From: CSBr16-57R1 sp041163265
GTDB taxonomy: Bacteria > Actinomycetota > Nitriliruptoria > Nitriliruptorales > Nitriliruptoraceae
DNA length: 8,020 bases
Assembly (NCBI GenBank): GCA_041163265.1
Contig: JBEARL010000057.1
Span: 1-8,020, forward strand
Reading direction: 5' to 3'
How positions within the stretch are numbered: position 1 is the first letter of the stretch; each line of letters opens with the position of its first letter. The notes under the pieces were generated by a model. It did not search any database and was not told where the DNA came from. It saw only the letters and a program-made list of their open reading frames with translations. The position numbers and the translations under genes were made by a program. This document shows, one piece after another, positions 1 to 5,541 of the stretch.

Positions 1-152
1 CGGGCCGGCAGGCGGCGCGCGACGCGGTCGGGCAGGCGCGCCGCCGCGGTCCAGACCGCGCGGTACTGCAGCTCGGAGAGGCGGGTGCGGAGCGGCTCGG
101 GCCCCGGCGGCGGGAGCTCGCCGAGCAGCCGGCCCGGCGCGACGCCGCTCAC
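1..152 (-). CDS. N-terminus of a PatA-like phosphatidylinositol mannoside acyltransferase (partial, runs off left edge)
   Basis: Only the first 50 codons are inside the window. The start is a GTG at 152-150 whose last bases overlap the TGA stop of the preceding gene (GTGA, four-base overlap), which indicates translational coupling. After a Pro/Gly-rich leader of about 22 residues, the peptide contains LSELQYRAVWTAAARLP, followed by a basic stretch. This resembles the N-terminus of actinobacterial lipid A lauroyl acyltransferase-like (LpxL/HtrB family) enzymes, which typically begin with an L..LGY.AGW.lvr.LP pattern. In mycobacteria such a gene (PatA, which acylates phosphatidylinositol mannosides at the inner face of the membrane) directly follows pgsA1. 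The assignment rests on this short match plus gene order. The HxxxxD catalytic motif would lie outside the window and cannot be checked. Confidence 0.6.
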   Translation of the reverse strand, partial: MSGVAPGRLLGELPPPGPEPLRTRLSELQYRAVWTAAARLPDRVARRLPA

Positions 153-880
153 CGCGCCGCCGGCCCCGCGTCCGGCGCGTGGCCGTGCTCGCCGAGCGCG
201 CCGTCGAAGTTCCGCTCGCCGTAGAAGCGCCGCGCCGCCTTGACGAAGCCCCGGCTCCAGGCGCGGTCGCGCTGCGCGAGGACGAGCAGCTCCTCGGGCA
301 GGTCGCGGTCGATCTGGCACCAGACGTGGTGGATGCGCTGCACGACCGTGACCACGCCGCCGACGGCGAGCACCCAGAGGGCCGGCTCGAGCAGCGGACC
401 GCCGAGGAGCGCGACGAGGACGACGAGGCCGCGCTCGGCGCGCTCCATCAGCCCGACCGAGCAGTCGAGGTCGATCGACTCGGCGCGGGCCCGCACGTAC
501 GACGTGACCTGCGCCGCGACCATCCCGATGAGCACGAGCAGCACGAGACGGGGCCGGTCGAGCAGCGACCACGTCAGCGCGACAAGCACGAGCCCGTCCG
601 CGATGCGGTCGGTGACCGAGTCGTAGAAGCCGCCGTACGGCGTCGATCGGTCCGACGCGCGGGCCACCGCGCCGTCGAAGGCGTCCATGGAGCCGCCGAG
701 CAGCAGCACCGCCGCGCCCCAGCCGTACCGCCCCTGCGCGATCAGCAGCGAGGCCGAGACGGTCAGCACCAGGCCCAGCGTGGTCAGCGTGTTGGGCGAC
801 AGCCCGATCCCGGCGAGGGCCCGGCCGACGGGGGCCGTGAGCCGTGCGACCGTGCGGGGGAACTGCTGCCGCAGGCCCAT
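149..880 (-). CDS. pgsA: CDP-alcohol phosphatidyltransferase, phosphatidylinositol-phosphate synthase type (PgsA1-like)
   Basis: The gene encodes 243 residues of an integral membrane enzyme that joins a CDP-diacylglycerol phosphatidyl group to an alcohol. The family signature D-x2-DG-x2-AR-x8-G-x3-D-x3-D is complete: D66, D69, G70, A73, R74, G83, D87 and D91. About six hydrophobic segments follow the family pattern. The segments SYVRARAE (127-134), MERAER (145-150) and VQRIHHVW (180-187) match, as I remember it, the mycobacterial PgsA1 pattern SYIKARAE, IERPER and VQRLHTVW. That suggests inositol-1-phosphate as acceptor and a phosphatidylinositol-phosphate product. The basic residues R130, R150 and R182 would form the acceptor pocket. 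The C-terminus (about 195-243) is a charged extension beyond the last helix, longer than in the mycobacterial enzyme. The ATG at 880 overlaps the thrS stop (TGATG), which supports coupled translation. A phosphatidylglycerophosphate synthase role is the main alternative. Confidence 0.9.
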   Translation of the reverse strand: MGLRQQFPRTVARLTAPVGRALAGIGLSPNTLTTLGLVLTVSASLLIAQGRYGWGAAVLLLGGSMDAFDGAVARASDRSTPYGGFYDSVTDRIADGLVLVALTWSLLDRPRLVLLVLIGMVAAQVTSYVRARAESIDLDCSVGLMERAERGLVVLVALLGGPLLEPALWVLAVGGVVTVVQRIHHVWCQIDRDLPEELLVLAQRDRAWSRGFVKAARRFYGERNFDGALGEHGHAPDAGPAAR

Positions 881-2913
881 CAGGCGGTCCCGGTCGCCGG
901 GACCTCCCCGCGCCGCCCGGCCGCGGCCTCCGCGACCAGCTCGGCGACGAGGACGTCCAGCGTCACCCCGCGGCGCTGCTCGCCGCGGTACGGCCGGACG
1001 GCGACGGTCCGCGCCTCGGCCTCGTCCCCGCCGACGACCAGGGTGAACGGCACCTTCTCGGTCTGCGCGCGGCGGATGCGGGCGCCGAGCGTGTCGTCGG
1101 CCGCGTCGACCTCGGCGCGCAGGCCGGCCGCGGCGCAGGCGGCCGCGACCTCGTCGGCGTACGCGAGGAAGTCCTCGGCGACCGGCAGCACGCGGACCTG
1201 CTCGGGCGCGAGCCAGAGCGGGAACGCGCCGTTGGTCGACTCGAGCAGCACCGCGAAGAAGCGCTCGATCGACCCGAACAGCGCGCGGTGGACCATGAAC
1301 GGCCGGTGGCGAGCGCCGTCCTCGCCGACGTACGCGACGTCGAACCGCTCGGGCAGGTTGAAGTCGACCTGGATCGTGGTCAGCTGCCACTCGCGCCCGA
1401 TGGCGTCGCGGGCGTGGATGTCGATCTTCGGGCCGTAGAACGCGCCCTCGCCCTCGTCGACCTCGACGTCGAAGCCCGAGCGCGTCGCGGCCTCCATCAG
1501 CGCCCGCTCGGCCAGCTCCCACTGCTCGTCGGTGCCGAGCGAGTCCGGCGGCCGCGTCGAGACGGCGACCCGCGACGGGTCGCCCAGCCCGAACGCCCGG
1601 TAGAGGTCGCGCGCGAAGGTGATGCAGGCCATCACCTCGTCGACGACCTGATCCGGCGTGCAGAAGATGTGCGAATCGTCCTGCGTGAAGCCGCGCGCCC
1701 GCAGCAGCCCGTTGACGACGCCCGAGCGCTCGAAGCGGTAGACGGTTCCGAGCTCGCTGATGCGCAGCGGCAGCTCGCGGTAGGACCGCGTGCGCGACTG
1801 GAACGCGAGGATGTGGAACGGGCAGTTCATCGGCTTCAGCCGGTAGGTCGCGTGCTCGACCTCCATCGCCGGGAACATCAGCTCGGCGTAGTTCTGGAGG
1901 TGCCCCGAGATGCGCCAGAGGTCCTCCTTGGCGATGTGGGGCGTGTAGACCGGCTGGTACCCGCGCGCGAGCGTCTCCTCGCGGATCCAGTCCTCCATCG
2001 CGCGGCGCACGTGCGCGCCGCGCGGCAGGAAGATCGCGAGACCGGGGCCGAGCTCCTCGGGGAGGTGCAGCAGCTCGAGGTCGCGGCCGAGCCGGCGATG
2101 GTCGCGGGCCCGCGCCTCCTCGAGCATCGTGAGGTGCGCCTCGAGGGCCTGCTCCGACTCCCAGGCCGTGCCGTAGATGCGCTGCAGCATCGGCTGGTCC
2201 TCGCGGCCGCGCCAGTACGCGCCGGCCGTGCGCATCAGCCGGAACGCGGGGATGCGGTCGGTCGAGCCGAGGTGCGGGCCGCGGCAGAGGTCGACCCATG
2301 CCTCGGTGCCGTCGGGGTCGACGTTGCGGTAGACGGTGAAGGTCGGCTCGTCGCGGCCGGCGGCGAGGTCGACCTCGCTCGGCTCGACGCGCTCGACGAT
2401 CTCGCGCTTGTACGGCTGGTCCGCGAACAGGGCCAGCGCCTCGTCGCGCGTCACCTCGGCGCGGACGAACCGCTGCTTCGCCGCGAGCAGCTCGCGCATG
2501 CGGGCCTCGATCGCGGCGAGGTCCTCGGGCGTGAACGGACGGGCGACGTCGAAGTCGTAGTAGAAGCCGTCCTCGACCGGCGGCCCGATCGCCCACTTCG
2601 CGTCGGGGAACAGGTCGGTCACGGCCTGCGCCATCACGTGCGCCGTCGAGTGGCGCAGGATGTCCCGGCCCTCGGGCGTGGCGGCGCGGATGGGGGTCAG
2701 GTCGAGGACCGCGGTCCCCGCGTCGCCGAGCGGCCGGTCGAGGTCCCACGGCTGGGCCTCGCCGGCCCCGTCGGGACGGACGGCGGCCGCGACCACGTCG
2801 GCCCGCATCGAGCCCAGGCGACCCAGTGCCTCGCGCACGGTCGACGCCGGGGCCAGCTCGGCCTCGGCGTCGCCGAGACGGACCACGACGGCGGCGGGGA
2901 CCGCTCCGGCCAT
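880..2913 (-). CDS. thrS: threonyl-tRNA synthetase
   Basis: This 677-residue cytoplasmic class II aminoacyl-tRNA synthetase charges tRNA-Thr with threonine. Domains in order are an N-terminal TGS domain (about 8-73), the second additional/editing domain (about 85-235) with HSTAH (H88, H92) and CRGPH (C210, H214), the catalytic core (about 275-565) and the anticodon-binding domain (about 570-660). The core carries the zinc ligands of this family: C364 in MNCPFH, H415 in DDSHIF and H542 in VHRALFGS. Motif 2 is YRFERSG (392-398), with the arginine of motif 3 in SIERF (548-552). Length is slightly above the usual 640 or so. The TGS part is Ala-rich and divergent but present. The ATG at 2913 has a good GGAGG seven bases upstream. 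It is the first gene of a coupled run with pgsA and the acyltransferase, as in mycobacteria. Confidence 0.97.
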   Translation of the reverse strand: MAGAVPAAVVVRLGDAEAELAPASTVREALGRLGSMRADVVAAAVRPDGAGEAQPWDLDRPLGDAGTAVLDLTPIRAATPEGRDILRHSTAHVMAQAVTDLFPDAKWAIGPPVEDGFYYDFDVARPFTPEDLAAIEARMRELLAAKQRFVRAEVTRDEALALFADQPYKREIVERVEPSEVDLAAGRDEPTFTVYRNVDPDGTEAWVDLCRGPHLGSTDRIPAFRLMRTAGAYWRGREDQPMLQRIYGTAWESEQALEAHLTMLEEARARDHRRLGRDLELLHLPEELGPGLAIFLPRGAHVRRAMEDWIREETLARGYQPVYTPHIAKEDLWRISGHLQNYAELMFPAMEVEHATYRLKPMNCPFHILAFQSRTRSYRELPLRISELGTVYRFERSGVVNGLLRARGFTQDDSHIFCTPDQVVDEVMACITFARDLYRAFGLGDPSRVAVSTRPPDSLGTDEQWELAERALMEAATRSGFDVEVDEGEGAFYGPKIDIHARDAIGREWQLTTIQVDFNLPERFDVAYVGEDGARHRPFMVHRALFGSIERFFAVLLESTNGAFPLWLAPEQVRVLPVAEDFLAYADEVAAACAAAGLRAEVDAADDTLGARIRRAQTEKVPFTLVVGGDEAEARTVAVRPYRGEQRRGVTLDVLVAELVAEAAAGRRGEVPATGTA

Positions 2914-2920
2914 CGCTGGG

Positions 2921-2925
2921 CCTCC
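2921..2925 (-). promoter_or_regulatory. ribosome binding site of thrS
   Basis: On the minus strand this is GGAGG, seven bases before the ATG at 2913. It fixes the start at that codon, which also gives a full TGS domain. Confidence 0.75.
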
Positions 2926-2966
2926 GGGGGGACGGGGAGCCGCCGGACGCGCCGGCCGCGGACCGG

Positions 2967-2972
2967 AGCGTA
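2967..2972 (-). promoter_or_regulatory. candidate -10 box for the thrS operon
   Basis: On the minus strand this reads TACGCT, matching the actinobacterial TAnnnT pattern, in the 85-base gap between the PEBP stop and the thrS start. Transcription would begin near 2960 with a leader of about 47 bases. No convincing -35 is visible. The leader is too short for a T-box. GC-rich inverted arms (cggaccg and cggtccg) flank the box and could be an operator or chance. Confidence 0.35.
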
Positions 2973-2998
2973 GTGACCGGCGCGGTCCGGGCCGGGGG

Positions 2999-3541
2999 TC
3001 AGGCGGCGGGACGCTCGTAGGTCCCGACGACCCGGGCCTGCTCGAGGATCGCGTCCTCGTAGCGGTCGATGAACGTCGCGAGGTCCGGCTCGCCCTCCAC
3101 AGGGCGCGAGAGCGCGTAGACCCAGAAGTAGTAGCGGTGCAGCCCGTGCCCTGCCGGCGGCCGCGGGCCGGTCCAGGCCCGCTCGCCGCGATCGTTCGGC
3201 CCGACCCGCGCCCCCGCGAGGTCCGGCGGGTCGAGCTCGGTCACGTCCGGCGCCAGGCCGTACAGCGTCCAGTGCGAGAAGCCCCGCGGTCGCGGGGCGT
3301 CCGGGTCGTGGCAGACCACCGCCAGCTCCACGGTGCCGGCCGGCGGCCCCGCGATCCGCAGCCGCGGCGCCTCGTCGTCGTGCCACCCGCTGAGCCGGTC
3401 GGGCATCGGCCCGTCGGCCGGGAAGTCGGGGCTCCAGATGCGGAGGTCGCCGAGGACGAGGGGGCGGGGGGTGCGGATGGGACGGCTCCGGGACGGGAGC
3501 GGCGAGGGTGGGTCGGGGGCGCTCCGAGGCGTAGGCTGCAC
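2999..3541 (-). CDS. PEBP family protein (YbhB/YbcL, Raf kinase inhibitor-like); start uncertain
   Basis: This is a small soluble protein of the phosphatidylethanolamine-binding fold. The conserved part begins at LRIWSPDFPADG and contains the first signature DPDAP followed by GFSHWTLYGL, then GPRPPAGHGLHRYYFW, matching the ligand-pocket segments DPDAP, HW and GP.PP.G.HRY. Bacterial members have no settled biochemical role, so no substrate is assigned. The start given is the GTG at 3541, the only standard start upstream that keeps the whole domain while staying out of the divergent transporter gene. It gives 180 residues with a Pro/Arg/Ser-rich head of about 30 residues that is not part of the fold. 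An ATG at 3406 would cut off the first strand. An ATC at 3478 preceded by GGAG would give 159 residues, close to the family norm. The thrS promoter lies just downstream, so co-transcription with thrS is possible but not required. Confidence 0.85.
   Translation of the reverse strand: MQPTPRSAPDPPSPLPSRSRPIRTPRPLVLGDLRIWSPDFPADGPMPDRLSGWHDDEAPRLRIAGPPAGTVELAVVCHDPDAPRPRGFSHWTLYGLAPDVTELDPPDLAGARVGPNDRGERAWTGPRPPAGHGLHRYYFWVYALSRPVEGEPDLATFIDRYEDAILEQARVVGTYERPAA
3532..3537 (+). promoter_or_regulatory. candidate -10 box for the Na/Pi cotransporter operon
   Basis: TAGGCT fits TAnnnT and lies 47 bases before the GTG at 3585, giving a leader of about 41 bases. The same nine bases, GCGTAGGCT (3529-3537), recur in front of the anti-sigma gene. 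The opposite strand offers TACGCC at the same place, so the spot may serve both divergent genes. No clear -35 hexamer is visible. Confidence 0.35.
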
Positions 3542-3574
3542 CGACCCGGCATCCGGGTCCGCGATCGCGACGGC

Positions 3575-3580
3575 GGGGGG
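3575..3580 (+). promoter_or_regulatory. putative ribosome binding site of the Na/Pi cotransporter gene
   Basis: A G-run ends four bases before the GTG at 3585. It is a weak Shine-Dalgarno match, but it helps choose this start over upstream codons that would overlap the PEBP gene. Confidence 0.4.
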
Positions 3581-3584
3581 TGCG

Positions 3585-4724
3585 GTGGCCGTCGGCTCAG
3601 CGGCGCGCACGGGACGAGGCGGTGACGTCGCCCGGTCCGCCCTCGTCGTCGCCACCCTGTACGCGTTCCTCGTCGGCGTGGGACTGCTCGAGTCCGGCAT
3701 CGCCGCGCTCGGCGAGGGGTTCTCGGACGCGCTGCTCGAGCAGGTCGCGAACCCGGTCTCGGGGCTGTTCGCCGGCATCCTGCTGACGGTGCTCGTGCAG
3801 TCCTCCTCGGTCTCGACCTCGACGATCGTCGGACTGGTCGGGGCGGGGACGCTCGGGGTCGAGCTCGCGGTCCCGATGATCATGGGCGCCAACATCGGGA
3901 CGACGGTGACCAGCACGCTGGCCGCCCTCGGCTCGATCCGCCGCGGTCAGGAGTTCCGGCGGGCGGTCGCGGCCGCGACGGTCCACGACTTCTTCAACCT
4001 GCTGGCCGTGGCGATCCTGATGCCCCTCGAGCTGCTGACGGGCTTCCTCACCCGGACCGCGACGGCGCTGAGCGGCGTGCTCCGCGGCACCGAGGTCGCC
4101 GCGCCGGGGACGAGCCCGCTGCGGACCGCGGTGAAGGCGCCCGTACGGGCCGTCGCCGACGCCGTGACCGGCCTGCCCGTCGGGACGGCGATCGGTGGCG
4201 TGCTGCTGCTCGTCCTCGCTCTCGGCGTCATCTTCGCCGCGCTGACCGTGATCACGCGGACGATGCGCGAACTCGTGGCCGGCTCGGTCGAGCGGGCCAT
4301 GAACCGCGTGATCGGGCGGGGCGGTGGCGCGGTCGGCATCGTCATCGGGATGCTGGTCACGGTCGCCGTGCAGTCGTCGTCGATCACGACGTCGATCCTC
4401 GTCCCGCTGGTCGCCTCGGGCATCCTCGCGCTGCGCAGCGCGTACCCGATCACGCTCGGGGCGAACGTCGGGACGACCATCACGGCGCTGCTGGCCTCGC
4501 TCGCGGTCAGCCGACCCGAGGGGCTGACGATCGCGCTGGTCCACACGCTGTTCAACGTGACCGGCCTGACGCTGGTCTGGCCGGTGCGGGCCGTCCGGGA
4601 CGTCCCCGTCCGGCTGGCCGAGGCGCTCGCGACACAGGCGGCGCGGCGCCGCCCCGTGATCGCCGTCTACCTGGTGGCCGTGTTCCTGGTCGTCCCGGTG
4701 CTGGGCGTCCTGCTCCTACCCTGA
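3585..4724 (+). CDS. Na+/phosphate cotransporter family protein (NptA/YjbB type, PF02690-like)
   Basis: This 379-residue membrane protein is predicted to move inorganic phosphate with sodium across the cytoplasmic membrane. Two copies of the family repeat are clear. The first has QSSS (72-75) and GANIGTT (101-107); the second has QSSS (263-266) and GANVGTT (292-298). Each is followed by an H-x2-FN motif (HDFFN 134-138, HTLFN 320-324). Hydrophobic segments lie near 18-40, 58-90, 136-155, 200-222, 246-285, 310-335 and 357-378. The two-repeat, QSSS-bearing layout is typical of the NptA/SLC34-like fold. Many relatives (YjbB type) carry a C-terminal PhoU domain in the same chain; here the protein stops at the last helix and a PhoU-like protein is encoded 14 bases downstream. 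The GTG start is chosen because longer versions would add a non-homologous Arg/Gly-rich head overlapping the divergent gene. Direction of transport (uptake or efflux) cannot be read from sequence. Confidence 0.92.
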   Translation: MAVGSAARTGRGGDVARSALVVATLYAFLVGVGLLESGIAALGEGFSDALLEQVANPVSGLFAGILLTVLVQSSSVSTSTIVGLVGAGTLGVELAVPMIMGANIGTTVTSTLAALGSIRRGQEFRRAVAAATVHDFFNLLAVAILMPLELLTGFLTRTATALSGVLRGTEVAAPGTSPLRTAVKAPVRAVADAVTGLPVGTAIGGVLLLVLALGVIFAALTVITRTMRELVAGSVERAMNRVIGRGGGAVGIVIGMLVTVAVQSSSITTSILVPLVASGILALRSAYPITLGANVGTTITALLASLAVSRPEGLTIALVHTLFNVTGLTLVWPVRAVRDVPVRLAEALATQAARRRPVIAVYLVAVFLVVPVLGVLLLP

Positions 4725-4728
4725 TCCT

Positions 4729-4733
4729 GGAGG
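4729..4733 (+). promoter_or_regulatory. ribosome binding site of the PhoU-like gene
   Basis: GGAGG lies five bases before the ATG at 4739, in the 14-base gap after the transporter stop. It fixes the start and supports a two-gene operon. Confidence 0.75.
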
Positions 4734-4738
4734 TCGGC

Positions 4739-5410
4739 ATGGTCCTGAGGTTCCGACGCGACGGCGACGCCGAGCGGCTCGACCGCATCGAGGCGACGCT
4801 CCAGCGCATGATCGCCGATGACCTGACCGCGTTCGACCTCGCCGTCCGGGCCCTGATGGGGCGGACGTCGCCCCACGAGATCGGCGCCGAGCTGCGCGCG
4901 ACCGACCATCGCGTCAACGCCGCGGAGCGCGACATCCGGCGCGAGCTGATGGTGCACGCCAGCGTGCAGGGCGCCATCGACACCCCGGCGATCCTGCTCT
5001 ACATGTCCATCGTCAAGGACGTCGAGCGGGTCGGCGACTACGCCAAGAACCTCTTCGACCTCGCGAACGACGGCGCCGACCTGTCGCTGGGCCTGCACAC
5101 GGGTCCGGTCGCGCAGGCGGTGACCGACGTCCCGGGGTTCATCGCGGAGGCGGCGACGGCCTTCGCCGACCGCGACCTCGAGGCCTCGCGTGCGCTGCTC
5201 CGCCGCGGCGACGAGCTGCTGGACGGCTTCGACCGCCGGGTCTCCGAGCTGGTCCGCGAGGAGCACCCGGACGGGCAGGCCGTCGCGGTCGCGCTGACCT
5301 ACCGGTACCTCAAGCGCATCGTGGCCCACATGATGAACGTGCTCTCGGCCGTCGTGATGCCGATCGACCGCCTCGACTACTTCGACGAGGACCCGGAGGA
5401 CCGCCGCTGA
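4739..5410 (+). CDS. PhoU-family protein partnered with the Na/Pi cotransporter
   Basis: This 223-residue, mostly helical cytoplasmic protein has the two three-helix halves of the PhoU fold. The first half carries the family motif as KDVERVGDYAKN (93-104), with E96, R97 and D100 in the expected metal-binding positions. The second half has YRYLKRIVAHMMN (188-200), where ERI.DHA.N would be usual, so the acidic Glu and Asp are replaced by Lys192 and Ala196. This resembles the R.INSHL-type motif I recall in PhoU domains fused to YjbB-like transporters. Lying 14 bases behind the transporter, it probably modulates that transporter and not a Pst ABC system (inference). No pst genes or phoB/phoR are in the window. 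A true PhoU acting on Pst/PhoR signalling is the alternative. Confidence 0.88.
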   Translation: MVLRFRRDGDAERLDRIEATLQRMIADDLTAFDLAVRALMGRTSPHEIGAELRATDHRVNAAERDIRRELMVHASVQGAIDTPAILLYMSIVKDVERVGDYAKNLFDLANDGADLSLGLHTGPVAQAVTDVPGFIAEAATAFADRDLEASRALLRRGDELLDGFDRRVSELVREEHPDGQAVAVALTYRYLKRIVAHMMNVLSAVVMPIDRLDYFDEDPEDRR

Positions 5411-5432
5411 CGGTCCCGGGTGACGGTCCGGG
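5408..5432 (+). repeat. tandem 12/13-base direct repeat at the PhoU-like stop
   Basis: TGACGGTCCCGGG (5408-5420) is followed at once by TGACGGTCCGGG (5421-5432). The first copy includes the stop codon. Arms CCCGG (5415-5419) and CCGGG (5428-5432) could also form a short hairpin between this gene and the convergent tRNA, but no T-run follows, so a terminator role is weakly supported. Confidence 0.6.
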
Positions 5433-5504
5433 TGGGCGCGAGAGGTATCGAACCTCTGACCTCTGCCGTGTGAAGGCAGCGCTCTCCCACTGAGCTACGC
5501 GCCC
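5433..5504 (-). tRNA. tRNA-Val (anticodon CAC)
   Basis: The 72-base minus-strand sequence folds as a standard cloverleaf. The acceptor stem is GGGCGCG with CGCGCCC, the D arm is GCTC-AGTGGGA-GAGC, and the anticodon stem CTGCC/GGCAG encloses the loop TTCACAC. The T arm is AGAGG-TTCGATA-CCTCT and the discriminator is A. The anticodon CAC reads GUG, a major valine codon in this GC-rich genome. The bases after the discriminator are CCC, so the CCA end is not fully encoded and would be added after transcription. It lies 33 bases downstream of the anti-sigma gene on the same strand. Confidence 0.96.
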
Positions 5505-5514
5505 GGGGTGGCCG

Positions 5515-5541
5515 ACGGTACCCGCCCCCGGCCGAGGTCAG
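5515..5541 (-). promoter_or_regulatory. candidate promoter of tRNA-Val
   Basis: On the minus strand TACCGT (5520-5515) fits a -10 box ending ten bases before the mature tRNA. CTGACC (5541-5536) matches four of six bases of TTGACA with a short 15-base spacer. The -35 overlaps the anti-sigma stop codon. Read-through from the anti-sigma gene is the alternative. Confidence 0.4.

Noticed and set aside
179..1438. Plus-strand open frame of 419 codons
   Set aside because: It is antisense to pgsA and the 3' part of thrS, low in complexity, with no ribosome binding site or domain.
881..2749. Upstream extension of the pgsA frame giving an 866-residue protein
   Set aside because: The extra part is an out-of-frame Arg/Pro-rich shadow of thrS. 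Only the portion from the ATG at 880 has family similarity, so no fusion is proposed.
844..2973. Long plus-strand open frame (709 codons) opposite thrS
   Set aside because: It is antisense to a clear threonyl-tRNA synthetase, its composition is Arg/Ala/Val/Asp-rich as expected from third-position GC bias, and it shows no recognisable domain.
2914..2998. T-box or other riboswitch in front of thrS
   Set aside because: The gap is only 85 bases with no T-box sequence or large conserved stem. Short GC-rich inverted arms are common by chance at this base composition.
3542..3916. N-terminal extension of the PEBP gene to the ATG at 3916
   Set aside because: It would overlap more than 300 bases of the transporter coding region and translates to Ser/Thr/Pro/Ala-rich shadow sequence.
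3597..4544. Minus-strand open frame of 315 codons opposite the transporter
   Set aside because: It is composed of Arg/Asp/Glu/Gln-rich low-complexity sequence, antisense to a transporter with two intact family repeats.
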